NCBI GenBank assembly: GCA_021776525.1
Contig: JAJFFT010000006.1
Span: 434,001 to 498,000, forward strand
DNA: 64,000 nucleotides
Source: Robiginitomaculum sp.
Lineage (GTDB): Bacteria > Pseudomonadota > Alphaproteobacteria > Caulobacterales > Maricaulaceae
Direction: 5' to 3'
Shown piece by piece: positions 27,043 through 36,897 of this stretch; the first letter of the stretch is position 1; each line of letters begins with the position of its first letter. The notes beneath the pieces were generated by a model. It searched no databases, was not told the DNA's origin, and saw nothing but the letters and a program-made list of their open reading frames with translations. The translations under genes and the position numbers were made by a program.

Positions 27043-28758
27043 ATGGCCAAATCACCTACCCGCACAAAAAGCACAGTTTCATCACACGAAGGCGTCGTTA
27101 TTCGCGCCGCTGGCACAGGCGAAATTGCTGATTTTATAAACCTGAAAGCCCCACCGCTGTTACGGGCAGAGATTCTTCACAAGCTCATGACCGGCATGGC
27201 CCAAGACAAACGGAAACACGCCGACCCTGTGACGCCGCGCGGCGTACGCATTAAAGGCGCGGTCATCGTCGGCGAGCTGGACCTATCGGGCTGGTCTGGA
27301 CGAGCCGATGATCCCTCGCGGCCCCTACCTACGCTGGAGTTGGAAGCATGCACCCTTGAGGAACCACTTTATCTGGACGACAGCCACATCCACAGTATCT
27401 CTATGCGCGGTTGCACTTTGCCGCTTCTATCTGCAGACAGTGCCCGAATTGACGGGTCAGTGCGCCTTAATGGCTCTGTGATTGCGGGCAATATCAATAA
27501 ACATTGCCAGGAACACCGCGCCATTGACTTTGCAGGCTCCAAAATTGGCGGCAACGTCATCTTGCGACACCATCTGAACCAACGCTTTACGGCCAACAGT
27601 GAAGTGACCTTTTTAGGGGCGCAAATTACTGGCGCCTTTAATGCCAGCGGGGCCCTGTTAAACAACCCAAAAGGCATAGCCTTGAATTTCACGCGGACAG
27701 ATATCAGAAACAGCGTGTTTATGACCTCGGACTGTAATCAGCGTTTTGAGGCCAAGGGAGAGTTGCGTTTTTGGATTGCACAAATTGGTGGTCAATTTGC
27801 CCTTAATGGGGCCTATATAGATAATAAGGACGGCTTGGCGCTGGGCCTTGATGGTGCTGTTATTCGCGGCAATGTGTTTCTTGTTCCTGCGGATAATGGT
27901 GACCGCTTTACGGCCATAGGGGAAATCCGCTTTGTCGGAACACGGATTGAGTCCAATTTAATTTCAAGAGATACCGATCTGGATGGTGTTTTTGATGCCC
28001 GCAACGCCCATATCAGCGCCCTGTTTGACGATGCGCAAACCAGCTGGCCGCGCCAACCAGGACAGATGAAACTTTCCGGTCTGACCTATGACCGCCTGCA
28101 CGGTAACGCCGATGACCAGCGCGATAATTCACTGGGTCGGCGCGTATCATGGATCAAACACCAGTACAAAAATCCCGAACACCCCATATGCGACGAATTT
28201 GACCCACAACCTTTTGATCAATATGCCAAAATCCTCCGCGCCAGAGGACAAAGTGCCGATGCAGATCAGATTTTGGTCGAAATGCGTGCCTTGCGCCTGC
28301 GCTCAAAAACTGACCCCTGGGCCATGCGGGCCTTTCAAAAGTTTTTAGGCCTGACCTGTCGTTATGGCTATTCTGGAACCCGAGCCATAACAGCCTTGCT
28401 GATCTGGATTGTTATTGGCACAGGCATGTATGGCGCACACGCGCTGGCCGGCCATTTTGGCCCCGCCGAACAAGTCATGCACGGGAACCACACAACAACC
28501 CCCAATACACGCATCAGCATTCCCGGTGTTATTGAAAAAGAAGTGCGCGGTTGTCCGGGCCTGATTGCACCGCTTTATGCCATGGATACCATTTTACCGA
28601 TTGTTGAATTTGGCCAACGCCGGGCCTGTGCTTTTGATCCGCCGGGGCGCCTTGGCGCACCACTTTGGCGCACCCTGGATTTTTTCTTTGCACTCATCGG
28701 GGCCATTCTTTTTGCCATTACTGTCGTTACTCTTACCGGGTTATTGCGTGAGGATTAG
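27043..28758 (+). CDS. Large repeat protein with two C-terminal membrane helices, function unknown
   Basis: Protein of 571 residues. Residues about 40-350 are built of irregular repeats of short strands with the wording F.GA.I.G.(L/V)...GA (SARIDGSVRLNGSVIAGNI, VTFLGAQITGAFNASGALL, LRFWIAQIGGQFALNGAYI, IRFVGTRIESNLI), suggesting a right-handed beta-helix or bactofilin/pentapeptide-like solenoid. A helical linker with YAKILRARGQSADADQILVEMRALR follows. Two membrane segments lie near 447-468 (ALLIWIVIGTGMYGAHALAG) and 545-568 (FFFALIGAILFAITVVTL), with an intervening periplasmic-looking loop containing cysteines. There is no signal peptide. Similar proteins are sometimes called membrane-associated oxidoreductases, but no redox motif is seen. 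Confidence 0.75.
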   Translation: MAKSPTRTKSTVSSHEGVVIRAAGTGEIADFINLKAPPLLRAEILHKLMTGMAQDKRKHADPVTPRGVRIKGAVIVGELDLSGWSGRADDPSRPLPTLELEACTLEEPLYLDDSHIHSISMRGCTLPLLSADSARIDGSVRLNGSVIAGNINKHCQEHRAIDFAGSKIGGNVILRHHLNQRFTANSEVTFLGAQITGAFNASGALLNNPKGIALNFTRTDIRNSVFMTSDCNQRFEAKGELRFWIAQIGGQFALNGAYIDNKDGLALGLDGAVIRGNVFLVPADNGDRFTAIGEIRFVGTRIESNLISRDTDLDGVFDARNAHISALFDDAQTSWPRQPGQMKLSGLTYDRLHGNADDQRDNSLGRRVSWIKHQYKNPEHPICDEFDPQPFDQYAKILRARGQSADADQILVEMRALRLRSKTDPWAMRAFQKFLGLTCRYGYSGTRAITALLIWIVIGTGMYGAHALAGHFGPAEQVMHGNHTTTPNTRISIPGVIEKEVRGCPGLIAPLYAMDTILPIVEFGQRRACAFDPPGRLGAPLWRTLDFFFALIGAILFAITVVTLTGLLRED

Positions 28759-29065
28759 ATCGGCCTTTACCCAGAGCCCTTTTTAAGGCCGCAGACCTGG
28801 AACGCGATACTTTGAATTGAACGCCCAGATCTTTTAAGCAAACCATGACGCGGGCTTCGGTTCGGCAAATTTCGCCAACCGCCGACAGTCGCACTATGCA
28901 CTGGCGGCTGATTTGGAAAAACTCTGCCGGGTCCATCGTCTCGCGCACAGAGAGAAGCGACTCTTCATAGAGAAAGTCATTGCCCGATCCGGTGATCAGC
29001 TTGGCCGCCTTCAGCCAGGCACACACAGCATGAAAACCATCTTCATTTTGATCACCATCCTTCAC
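28733..29065 (-). CDS. Short LytTR-type DNA-binding protein, possibly degenerate
   Basis: The 110-residue ORF contains most of a LytTR DNA-binding domain: GSGNDFLYEESLLSVRETMDPAEFFQISRQCIVRLSAVGEI, then VQFKVSRSRSAALKRAL. The usual first strands of the domain are shortened, the HRS motif appears as SRQ, and the start is a GTG with no clear ribosome site. It overlaps the end of the preceding opposite-strand gene by 26 bases. It may be a functional minimal regulator or the remnant of a larger one such as the LytTR gene at 34612. Confidence 0.5.
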   Translation of the reverse strand: MKDGDQNEDGFHAVCAWLKAAKLITGSGNDFLYEESLLSVRETMDPAEFFQISRQCIVRLSAVGEICRTEARVMVCLKDLGVQFKVSRSRSAALKRALGKGRSNPHAITR

Positions 29066-29239
29066 AGTTTAATAAACCGAGACTAGGAAAGATGTGGATG
29101 CCATATAAGAAGAGGGTGACCGAATGGCATTTTGATATGCCTGAATGGTCAAGGCTCGCATCAACAACAGGCCAGCACAGGGTGTTCGCCCTGATGTCGT
29201 GCCCGCAGGCAAAGGATAGTTTTGTGAAGAGAAACAATC

Positions 29240-29314
29240 TGGAGCGGGCGATCAGATTCGAACTGACGACCTAAACCTTGGCAAGGTTTCGCTCTACCCC
29301 TGAGCTACGCCCGC
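29240..29314 (-). tRNA. tRNA-Gly (GCC)
   Basis: The reverse strand reads GCGGGCG, TAGCTCAGGGGTAGAGC (D arm), CCTTGCCAAGG (anticodon stem-loop with GCC), the TTCGAAT T-loop, CGCCCGC and an encoded CCA. The acceptor stem GCGGGCG/CGCCCGC is perfect. Length is 75 bases including CCA. Confidence 0.96.
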
Positions 29315-29422
29315 ATCCGATTGAATGTTCCCGTCCGGCAGTGCCGAACAGGCGCGCGTTATTGCGCAATCCAGATAGGAATGCAAGAGAGGGCCAAGCG
29401 TTATTCTCAGTGAGGACAGATA

Positions 29423-29929
29423 ATGTCAGTAACCCGTGCTGTGCTTTTTGCTTTTTTGGATGATCTGGGCATTCCTCATACAACGCTAAACCACCGCCCG
29501 GTCTTTACCGTAGAAGAGGGTGCGGACATTAAGGCACAGATCGTCGGCGGACATTCAAAAAACCTGTTTTTAAAGGATAAGAAGGGTGTTTTTTTCCTGA
29601 TCTCTGCCCTTGGCGACACACAAATTCGTTTAAATCAGTTACATAAAACACTGGGCTGCGCGCGTCTGTCTTTTGGCAAAGCCGAAATTATGGAAGATAT
29701 GCTGGGCGTTACACCCGGCTCGGTTACGGCGCTGGCCCTGATCAATGACCAACCGCCACAACTGCGCTTTATTCTGGATGCGGCTCTAATGGCCCATGAC
29801 ATTGTCAACTTTCACCCGCTTATAAACGACGCCACCACCAGCATGGCCAGTGCTGATCTCGTCAAATTTGCCAAAGCCACCGGTCATGAGCCACAAATCG
29901 TTGATTTTGCCGCACTGGGGGCTGGTTGA
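29423..29929 (+). CDS. Prolyl-tRNA editing protein (ProX/YbaK-like deacylase)
   Basis: Free-standing editing domain of 168 residues that hydrolyses mischarged aminoacyl-tRNA-Pro. The YbaK/ProX pattern is clear: [60 protein letters not shown], the conserved lysine in [41 protein letters not shown], and [12 protein letters not shown]. Which mischarged amino acid it removes (Ala or Cys) is not decided from sequence. It follows the tRNA-Gly gene on the other strand. Confidence 0.88.
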   Translation: MSVTRAVLFAFLDDLGIPHTTLNHRPVFTVEEGADIKAQIVGGHSKNLFLKDKKGVFFLISALGDTQIRLNQLHKTLGCARLSFGKAEIMEDMLGVTPGSVTALALINDQPPQLRFILDAALMAHDIVNFHPLINDATTSMASADLVKFAKATGHEPQIVDFAALGAG

Positions 29930-29984
29930 AACACTTGCACGGCACAGCAAGGCATACCATCTTTGGTAAAGAATTTAGGAGCAC

Positions 29985-30911
29985 ATGATGAGCATGTTTG
30001 GAAATGGCGATACCGCATCACACGGCACAGATGGCGGGGCCCTGATCAAAGATAGTACGGATGCCAGTTTTATCGCTGATGTTGTAGAAACCTCGAAAAC
30101 CACACCCGTAATCGTTGACTTCTGGGCACCCTGGTGCGGCCCGTGTCGCCAGCTGGGCCCGACCATCGAACGCGTCGTCAAGGACGCCAAAGGTGCCGTC
30201 AAGCTGGTTAAAATAAATATTGACGAGAACCCCGCCATGGCCGGGCAATTGCGGGTACAGTCCATCCCCGCCGTGTTTGCCTTTAAGGATGGCAAACCTG
30301 TGGATGGTTTTATGGGGGCTCAGCCCGAAAGCCAGATTAAAGCGTTTGTTGATCGCCTGAGCGGTGAAACCGATGTCGAGGAAGAGGCCAATGCCCTGGT
30401 GGCACGCGGACAGGATGCCCTGAATATCGGTGACGCTGGCGGAGCAGCACAGGATTTTGCCGCCGTTTTGCAAATTGACCCGCAAAACCCCGGCGCACTG
30501 GCCGGTATGGCGCGGTGTTATCTGCTGAGCGACGATGTTGAAGGCGCCAAGGGCCTGTTGGCCGATCTGGATGATACAGCGCGCGACCATGTTGATGTCA
30601 AAAGCGTGCTGGCCGCCATCGATCTGGCCGAATCTGGCCCTGAAGGCAGCGCAGACAATGCCGAACTGATTGCTGCAGTAAACAACGCCCCGGATGATCC
30701 GGCGGCACGCTATGCTCTGGCCGAAGCCTTAAGCGCTGAGGGCCAGATGAACGACGCGGCAGAGCATTTACTACATGCAATCGCGATCGATAGAGATTGG
30801 AATGATATGGCTGCCCGCAAATTATTGCTAAAGCTTTTTGATGCTGCGGGGCCCACATCCAAATTTGCCGTAGAGGGTCGCAAACGCCTGTCCTCTTTGT
30901 TGTTCAGTTAG
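29985..30911 (+). CDS. cnoX: Thioredoxin-fold co-chaperone CnoX/YbbN
   Basis: Chaperedoxin of 308 residues: an N-terminal thioredoxin domain with an intact CGPC (VIVDFWAPWCGPCRQ, cysteines about 51 and 54) and a C-terminal TPR-like helical domain from about residue 130 (ALVARGQDALNIGDAGGAAQDFAAVLQIDPQNPGALAG). E. coli CnoX lacks the CXXC pair, while alphaproteobacterial forms keep it and so may both reduce and hold client proteins for GroEL or DnaK. AGGAGCAC precedes the ATGATG start. It is followed after 9 bases by a Trm112-like gene. Confidence 0.9.
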   Translation: MMSMFGNGDTASHGTDGGALIKDSTDASFIADVVETSKTTPVIVDFWAPWCGPCRQLGPTIERVVKDAKGAVKLVKINIDENPAMAGQLRVQSIPAVFAFKDGKPVDGFMGAQPESQIKAFVDRLSGETDVEEEANALVARGQDALNIGDAGGAAQDFAAVLQIDPQNPGALAGMARCYLLSDDVEGAKGLLADLDDTARDHVDVKSVLAAIDLAESGPEGSADNAELIAAVNNAPDDPAARYALAEALSAEGQMNDAAEHLLHAIAIDRDWNDMAARKLLLKLFDAAGPTSKFAVEGRKRLSSLLFS

Positions 30912-30920
30912 GGTGCCGTC

Positions 30921-31115
30921 ATGAGTAAAGAAACCGAGACACGGCAGCCCGACCCCAAAATGCTGGAACTGCTTGTTTGCCCGCAAACTCATGGGCCGCT
31001 GGTTTATGACCGGGACGCAAATGAGTTGATTTCAAAAAAAGCCAAGCTGGCTTTTCCGATCCGCGAAGGCGTTCCCATCATGCTGGTCGATGAGGCCCGA
31101 AGACTGGATGATTAG
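30921..31115 (+). CDS. Trm112-like protein
   Basis: Small protein of 64 residues with the Trm112 pattern [51 protein letters not shown]. Only one CPxTHGPL knuckle cysteine is kept, so zinc binding is doubtful, as in many bacterial members. Homologues support methyltransferases as partners. It forms a unit with cnoX. Confidence 0.88.
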   Translation: MSKETETRQPDPKMLELLVCPQTHGPLVYDRDANELISKKAKLAFPIREGVPIMLVDEARRLDD

Positions 31116-31300
31116 GCCGGTCGCCAAGCCGCTAAGTCGTTTCTATCCAAAACCAAACCACAGACAGCACAACCCCTAAACCGCACTCTTTAAGAATGAC
31201 CGCCCACCCGAGGTCAATTTTTTGTGATCTGCCAGGGGAATCCAATTATAATGCCCTCGCCCTTGTGTATAATGACATATGTTTGCGCAAGGGGTTTATC

Positions 31301-31837
31301 ATGAGCAAGACTTATAAGCAGCCTGGTTTTCTGGCCGCATTCTTTGGTTTCAAAAGAATGGTCTCACCAGTTTTCATCAGGCTTTTCTATTATCTGGGCA
31401 TGATTGGTATTCTGACCGGTGCCGGTGCTGCGTTTATGCAAAAAGGCCCTATGGCCGAACACATTCTCCATAGTGGCCTTTCGATCGGCGGCGCTGTCGG
31501 GTATTATGTGGCCATCGTTCTTGCCGCGTTAGCGCTCACCCTTATCTGGCGGTTTTGTTGCGAATTATTGATTGTACTGTTTTCCATCTTCAATCGTTTG
31601 GACGAGATATCATCTGCCTTAAACCATGCCGCCGAAGCAGCCGATGCGGCACCAAGCACCATTGCGGCTGTGCCCGTTTCAACACCTGAACCTGCGGCAG
31701 CAGAAGATAATCAGGGCAAGGCCCCTCCAAACGAGGCCGCCGCGGAAGGGGCCGACAAACCCTCTGCCGACACATCAAAAAACAGCACAAACGGTGAGAA
31801 AGAAGACGCCGCAAGTGACGACGAAAAGACAGATTAA
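31301..31837 (+). CDS. DUF4282 membrane protein with a charged alanine-rich tail
   Basis: Protein of 178 residues. The start at MSKTYKQPGFLAAFFGFKRMVSP is chosen over the track start 35 residues upstream. Two membrane helices (FIRLFYYLGMIGILTGAGAAFM and VGYYVAIVLAALALTLIWRFCCELLIVLFSIFNRLDEI) form the DUF4282 body. The last 60 residues are low complexity, rich in Ala, Glu, Pro, Asp and Thr, and presumably a flexible cytoplasmic tail. Function is unknown. A shared hairpin follows before clpB. Confidence 0.78.
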   Translation: MSKTYKQPGFLAAFFGFKRMVSPVFIRLFYYLGMIGILTGAGAAFMQKGPMAEHILHSGLSIGGAVGYYVAIVLAALALTLIWRFCCELLIVLFSIFNRLDEISSALNHAAEAADAAPSTIAAVPVSTPEPAAAEDNQGKAPPNEAAAEGADKPSADTSKNSTNGEKEDAASDDEKTD

Positions 31838-31842
31838 ACAAA

Positions 31843-31876
31843 GGGGGCGGCAAGTGTTATTACACTTGCCGCCCTT
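31843..31876. terminator. Hairpin terminator between the DUF4282 gene and clpB
   Basis: GGGCGGCAAGTGT pairs with ACACTTGCCGCCC over 13 bp around a 4-base loop, with AAAGGG/CCCTTT extending the base with a two-G bulge. It lies between convergent genes and can serve both. Confidence 0.82.
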
Positions 31877-31892
31877 TGAAACGGCGCTCTGA

Positions 31893-34484
31893 TCAGGAGA
31901 GCAATGTCTCCAGAGTTTTGCCATTAAAGGTTAGCGCACCATCAGCAACGCTGATCTTGATAATATCGCCATCTTTGACAATGCCTTCCAAAATGAGCTT
32001 GGCCAGCGGATCTTGTAATTGCTTCTGGATCACCCGTTTTAAAGGCCGCGCCCCATAAACTGGATCATAACCCTGATTACCAATCCAGGTGCGGGCTGCA
32101 TCATCCAGTTCCAGATCAATATGACGGTCTGCCAGAAGCGCCAGCAGGCGTTTCATCTGGATATCAACAATACTGGCCATGTGCTCGGCTTTGAGGCGTT
32201 GAAAGAGAATAATCTCATCCACGCGGTTTAAAAACTCTGGCCGGAAGTGCGAACGGACAACGCCCATCACCGCCTCGCGGCTTTCCTCGGACGATTCCGC
32301 CGAGGCCGCAGCCAGGTGCTCTGAACCCAGATTAGACGTCATAATGATCAGGGCATGGCGAAAATCGACAGTCCGTCCCTGACCGTCCGTCAAACGTCCA
32401 TCATCCAGCACTTGAAGCAATACGTTGAACACATCCGGGTGCGCTTTTTCAATCTCGTCCAGCAAGATCACCTGATAAGGCCGCCGTCGAACCGCTTCGG
32501 TTAACGCGCCACCTTCTTCATAACCAACATAGCCCGGCGGGGCACCGATCATGCGGCTGACAGAATGTTTTTCCATATATTCGGACATGTCCAGTCGGGT
32601 GATGGCGTGTTCATCATCAAACAAAAAATCTGCCAAAGCCTTGGTCAACTCGGTTTTGCCAACCCCCGTTGGCCCCAAAAACATAAAGGAGCCAATAGGT
32701 TTGGATGGGTCAGACAGCCCGGCACGGGCACGACGCACCGCGTCCGATACGGCGCGCAAGGCCTCGTCCTGACCAACCACGCGGGCGCGAAGCTGGTCTT
32801 CCATTTTCAACAGCTTCTCGCGCTCGCCTTCCAGCATTTTATCCACAGGAATGCCGGTCCAGCGCGACACTATGGCTGCCACCTGTTCGGCATCCACCAC
32901 TTCCATACTGGATTCGCTTTCGCTTTGTTCCTGCTCTTTTTGCAAAGCTTCTTCCAATTGCGGAATGCGACCATACTTAATTTCCGAGGCCCGGGCCCAA
33001 TCGCCATTACGCTCAGCCTCAGCCAGTTCGTTGCGCAAAATCTCCAACGCTTCCTTGGCCTTTGTGGCTTCTGACAGGCGTTCCTTTTCAGCGCACCAGG
33101 CACCGCTCAGCTCGGCGGATTGAACCTCCAGCTCTGTGATTTCTGCTTCCAGTTTTTTTAGGCGCTCCTTAGAGGCATCATCTTTTTCCTTACGCAAGGC
33201 CTCAACTTCGATACGGGCCTGCATCAGGCGGCGATCCACCTCGTCCAAAGCTTCGGGCTTGGAGTCGATCTGCATACGCAGCCGCGAAGCTGCCTCGTCC
33301 ATCAGATCAATGGCCTTATCAGGTAAAAACCGGTCGGTGATATAGCGCGTCGACAGTGTCACCGCAGCAATCAGCGCACTGTCGGCAATACGAACACCGT
33401 GGTGCACTTCGTATTTTTCCTTCAGGCCACGCAAAATGGAAACCGTGTCCTCTTCGCTTGGCTCTTCAACCATCACAGGCTGAAAGCGCCGTGCAAGGGC
33501 CGCATCTTTTTCCACGTGCTTACGATATTCATCCAGTGTCGTGGCACCGATGGCGTGCAATTCACCACGTGCCAAAGCGGGTTTGAGCAAATTAGAGGCA
33601 TCCATAGCCCCATCGCCTTTACCCGCACCAACCAGCGTGTGCATTTCATCAATGAAGAGGATGATTTCACCTTCGGCGGCCTGCACTTCGTTAATCACGG
33701 CCTTTAAACGCTCTTCAAATTCACCGCGATATTTCGCGCCGGCGATCAATGCGCCCATGTCCAGTGATAAAAGCTTTTTGTTTTTAAGTCCCTCTGGCAC
33801 GTCGCCATTCACAATGCGCAAAGCCAGCCCTTCGGCAATCGCGGTTTTGCCCACGCCTGGCTCACCGATCAGCACCGGATTATTTTTGGTGCGCCGGGAC
33901 AGCACCTGAATGGTGCGGCGAATTTCCTCATCGCGGCCAATGATCGGGTCTAGTTTGCCATCACGCGCCGCTTCGGTCAGATCGCGGGTGTATTTCTTCA
34001 AGGCGTCATAGGACTCCTCGGCAGAGGCACTATCAGCCGTGCGCCCCTTGCGAATATCGTTGATTGCCGCGTTCAGTTTTTGGGCGGTCAGACCGGCACG
34101 CTTTAGAATATCTGCGGTTTTGGCGTCTCTGGTCAGACACAAAGCCAGCAAAACACGCTCGACCGTGACAAAACTGTCGCCGGCTTTTTGGGCAACCTCT
34201 TCAGCGGCCTGTAAAACCTTGGCGGTTTCCGCCGTCATGTAAATTTTGCCGTCACCGCCCTCAATCTTGGGCAGCTTGTCCAGCACATCCGAAACCTCTT
34301 GCAAGGCAAGCTCGGGCTGTGCCCCTGCGGCACGCATCAAATTGGCCACCATGCCCTCACGGTCATCGAGTAGCGCTTTGAGTACGTGTTCTGGCGTAAA
34401 TTGTTGATGTCCGGCCGCTAATGCCAGTGTTTGTGCGGCTTGAATCATACCTTTGGCACGATCCGAAAATTTTTCTATATCCAT
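31893..34484 (-). CDS. clpB: ATP-dependent disaggregase ClpB
   Basis: Hexameric AAA+ chaperone of 863 residues that threads proteins out of aggregates together with DnaK. The N-domain ([27 protein letters not shown]), the first AAA domain with Walker [14 protein letters not shown], the coiled-coil M-domain ([22 protein letters not shown]), and the second AAA domain with [13 protein letters not shown] and [14 protein letters not shown] are complete. A heat-shock promoter candidate lies upstream at 34561-34588. Confidence 0.97.
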   Translation of the reverse strand: MDIEKFSDRAKGMIQAAQTLALAAGHQQFTPEHVLKALLDDREGMVANLMRAAGAQPELALQEVSDVLDKLPKIEGGDGKIYMTAETAKVLQAAEEVAQKAGDSFVTVERVLLALCLTRDAKTADILKRAGLTAQKLNAAINDIRKGRTADSASAEESYDALKKYTRDLTEAARDGKLDPIIGRDEEIRRTIQVLSRRTKNNPVLIGEPGVGKTAIAEGLALRIVNGDVPEGLKNKKLLSLDMGALIAGAKYRGEFEERLKAVINEVQAAEGEIILFIDEMHTLVGAGKGDGAMDASNLLKPALARGELHAIGATTLDEYRKHVEKDAALARRFQPVMVEEPSEEDTVSILRGLKEKYEVHHGVRIADSALIAAVTLSTRYITDRFLPDKAIDLMDEAASRLRMQIDSKPEALDEVDRRLMQARIEVEALRKEKDDASKERLKKLEAEITELEVQSAELSGAWCAEKERLSEATKAKEALEILRNELAEAERNGDWARASEIKYGRIPQLEEALQKEQEQSESESSMEVVDAEQVAAIVSRWTGIPVDKMLEGEREKLLKMEDQLRARVVGQDEALRAVSDAVRRARAGLSDPSKPIGSFMFLGPTGVGKTELTKALADFLFDDEHAITRLDMSEYMEKHSVSRMIGAPPGYVGYEEGGALTEAVRRRPYQVILLDEIEKAHPDVFNVLLQVLDDGRLTDGQGRTVDFRHALIIMTSNLGSEHLAAASAESSEESREAVMGVVRSHFRPEFLNRVDEIILFQRLKAEHMASIVDIQMKRLLALLADRHIDLELDDAARTWIGNQGYDPVYGARPLKRVIQKQLQDPLAKLILEGIVKDGDIIKISVADGALTFNGKTLETLLS

Positions 34485-34560
34485 GGGTATCCCCTGTTCT
34501 TTCAGCGAGATAGGGAGGACACTTGCCCGTTATGGCGCAAGAGCCTCGCCCTCTCCTTAC

Positions 34561-34588
34561 AGATAGTGTTGCTTTTTTGCCGCACAAG
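34561..34588 (-). promoter_or_regulatory. Possible RpoH-type promoter of clpB
   Basis: On the minus strand CTTGTGC is followed after 13 bases by CACTATCT, a moderate match to the heat-shock form CTTG...C-TATNT. The start codon lies about 75 bases downstream. The match is weaker than that of the Hsp20 gene. Confidence 0.4.
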
Positions 34589-34611
34589 GGGGGTGCAAAA
34601 AAATCATCCGG

Positions 34612-35472
34612 TCAGTTTGTCGCACCATTTAACCCGGCCAAATTATCACGATACCGCCGGGAGGCCCGAAGGAGTGTGCCATCTTGCAAAGTCACATTAA
34701 GATCACCGCTGCCTGCGGGTCTGGTTTCACGAATTGCGTTGGCGCTGACCAGACGTGTGCGATGAATACGCAAGGCCTGTATGCCCGCCGCTTCCAATTG
34801 TTTTTGCAAGGCGGTAAGCGATGTGCGCACAAGATGTTGGCCTGTACCCGTAAAGACATCGACATAATTGCCTGCGGACTCGGCATAGACGAAATCCTCA
34901 GCCACCATATGGATGGTACGCGCCCCACATTTTAGCGACAAACGCCCGGTTTTTTTGGCTTCCGCGCGGGCGGCCTCAAGCTCGCGGCTTTGTTGCGCTA
35001 GTGTGCGCACAAGTATTAGCGTGCCGATAAGTAGAAAATACGTGCCCAAATCCTTTCTGTATTCGTAAATTATCTCGCGCACAACATCGCCAAAAAAAAT
35101 GTAATGTGCATCCAGTAAAATTGGCCAGGCTATTTTGCGCAAAACCACCATGAGGGCAATATGGACAAGGGAAAACACGATACTTCCCAGTGTCAGGCCC
35201 AACACAGCACGGCCCCAACTTTCCGGTAACAATGTGATCGAGCGTGATAAATGCGCCAAAAACGGCATTATGGCGAGAAGGGCAATCAGGCTACTTATCT
35301 CTGTAATCCACGGCGCCAGACCAAGCGGGGCCGCCCCCTCTCGCGCTGCCTCGATTTGTAATGAAGATACGTTGATCAGCGTGAAACAAAAGCCGACAAT
35401 TGCAACCCAGAACCAAACCCTTAGGTCCAGTTGTGTTTCTCTTTTGCGTATGTCTTCACGTTCATTGCCCAT
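34612..35472 (-). CDS. Membrane-bound LytTR-family transcription regulator
   Basis: Protein of 286 residues with four or more N-terminal membrane segments (VWFWVAIVGFCFTLINVSS, LIALLAIMPFLAHLSR, VLGLTLGSIVFSLVHIALMV, LGTYFLLIGTLILVRTLAQ) joined by a helical stalk to a complete LytTR domain from about residue 190 (IHMVAEDFVYAESAGNYVDVF, LTALQKQL, LRIHRTRLVSANAIRE, LLRASRRYRDNL). Membrane-tethered LytTR regulators of this form are common in alphaproteobacteria and can sense membrane state. Targets are unknown. The acyltransferase gene lies divergent after a 190-base gap. Confidence 0.87.
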   Translation of the reverse strand: MGNEREDIRKRETQLDLRVWFWVAIVGFCFTLINVSSLQIEAAREGAAPLGLAPWITEISSLIALLAIMPFLAHLSRSITLLPESWGRAVLGLTLGSIVFSLVHIALMVVLRKIAWPILLDAHYIFFGDVVREIIYEYRKDLGTYFLLIGTLILVRTLAQQSRELEAARAEAKKTGRLSLKCGARTIHMVAEDFVYAESAGNYVDVFTGTGQHLVRTSLTALQKQLEAAGIQALRIHRTRLVSANAIRETRPAGSGDLNVTLQDGTLLRASRRYRDNLAGLNGATN

Positions 35473-35661
35473 ATGTCCCTATACGAAACCATTTTGTTTC
35501 TGACTAGATACAAGACGCTAGCCGCTCCGCACCGGCCGCGCGCCGCATAGCCCCAAGGCTTGCCAGTTACCCCGCCGCCACGCCGCTCACCCCACCCCTC
35601 AAGACGCGCCCAACCGTGTGTGATGCCTTTCAGGAAAGTCGTTTTTGAACAGGAATATGTT

Positions 35662-36840
35662 ATGGGTTTTTCACACCAACAGGGTCGCCGGTATGATCTG
35701 GACTGGTTGCGGGTTATCGCCTTTGGCTTGTTGATTTTCTATCACATCGGCATGCTTTACGTGACGTGGGGCTTTCACATTAAAAGCCCCTATGCTGGAA
35801 CCTGGCCCGAACCTTTTATGAGGCTGGTAAACCCGTGGCGATTGTCTTTGTTGTTTTTTATATCAGGCGTTGCCGCCCGCTTTATGTTGGACAAGGTTTC
35901 ACGTGAAACCTTTGCCAAAGAGCGCCTTTGGCGTTTGTTTATCCCGCTTTTCATTGGCATGCAGTTTGTTGTTGCCCCACAAACCTATTTCCAGTTTTTA
36001 CAAGCCGGTACTATTCAGCCCGGTTTTTGGGCCTTTTTTGCACAATATTCCAACCCAGACTTTGTCTTTGAAGGTACGACAACGCCCACCTGGAACCATT
36101 TATGGTATGTGGCCTATCTCCTGGTCTATTCCTTCCTTCTGGTTGGCCTTGCCCCGACGATACAAGCCTTGGCACGCGGTCCGATTGGGCGGATCATAGC
36201 GCGGCAACCGGCTTGGGTGACGGCACTGGTGCTCCCCGTCATTCCCCTTCTTGTGGTGCGCTTTACCCTGGCACCACATTGGCCAACCACCCATAATCTG
36301 GTTTCTGACTGGGCCAATCATGGTGTCAGTTTTTATATTTTCCTCTTAGGCTATGGCATAGCCAAATCACCGGTCTTCTGGCGCGCCGTAGATAAAATGC
36401 GGTTTTGGGCGTTGGGTTTATCGATCGCCCTGATCGTTCCGCTTTCTTTTGTCTGGGTGAATTGGGACGGCTTTCTTGAATGGCTTGGGCCAAATTACGA
36501 GCACTCGTCCCTGTTGTTTCTGGCCAGGTCCGCTCGCGTTCTTTATGCATGGCTTGCGATCGTCAGTCTTTTGGGGTTTGGGCAGCGTATATTGAATAAG
36601 CCCAGCGCCGTCCTAACCTATCTCACCTCAATGGTTTTTCCTTATTATATCCTGCATCAAACCTTGTTGATCGTCATTGCTTATCCTTTGGGAAAAATGC
36701 GCCTTGGCCTGCCCGTTGAGGCCGGATTGGTGGTTATCGGAACCATTGCCGGATGCGTGTTGATCAGCGAGTTGATCATCAAACGCATTGCCTTGCTGAG
36801 GGTTTGTTTTGGAATGACGCTAAAAAGCAAACCTGAATAA
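35662..36840 (+). CDS. Membrane acyltransferase family 3 (OpgC/OatA-like)
   Basis: Integral membrane protein of about 392 residues. The start is at MGFSHQQGRRYDLDWLRVIAF, preceded by AGGAATATGTT; the track ORF adds 34 residues of unlikely Pro/Arg sequence. The R/D-containing opening YDLDWLRVIAFGLLIFYHIGML holds the catalytic histidine, and about ten membrane segments follow (LSLLFFISGVAARFML, WNHLWYVAYLLVYSFLLVG, LTYLTSMVFPYYILHQTLLI). Family members move acyl groups from donors to sugars at the envelope. A perfect parS site is embedded in its coding sequence at 35895. Confidence 0.87.
   Translation: MGFSHQQGRRYDLDWLRVIAFGLLIFYHIGMLYVTWGFHIKSPYAGTWPEPFMRLVNPWRLSLLFFISGVAARFMLDKVSRETFAKERLWRLFIPLFIGMQFVVAPQTYFQFLQAGTIQPGFWAFFAQYSNPDFVFEGTTTPTWNHLWYVAYLLVYSFLLVGLAPTIQALARGPIGRIIARQPAWVTALVLPVIPLLVVRFTLAPHWPTTHNLVSDWANHGVSFYIFLLGYGIAKSPVFWRAVDKMRFWALGLSIALIVPLSFVWVNWDGFLEWLGPNYEHSSLLFLARSARVLYAWLAIVSLLGFGQRILNKPSAVLTYLTSMVFPYYILHQTLLIVIAYPLGKMRLGLPVEAGLVVIGTIAGCVLISELIIKRIALLRVCFGMTLKSKPE
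35895..35910. promoter_or_regulatory. parS centromere site inside the acyltransferase gene
   Basis: GGTTTCACGTGAAACC is a perfect 16-bp palindrome sharing the GTTTCACGTGAAAC core of ParB sites. It reads as V-S-R-E-T in the host gene. It lies about 15 kb from the parS sites near parAB and 25 kb from the origin gap. Confidence 0.85.
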
Positions 36841-36897
36841 TGTTGGTGTTTGATCTAAGTCGCGATAGAAGGGGGGCCCCATAATCAGGAGGTCTGT

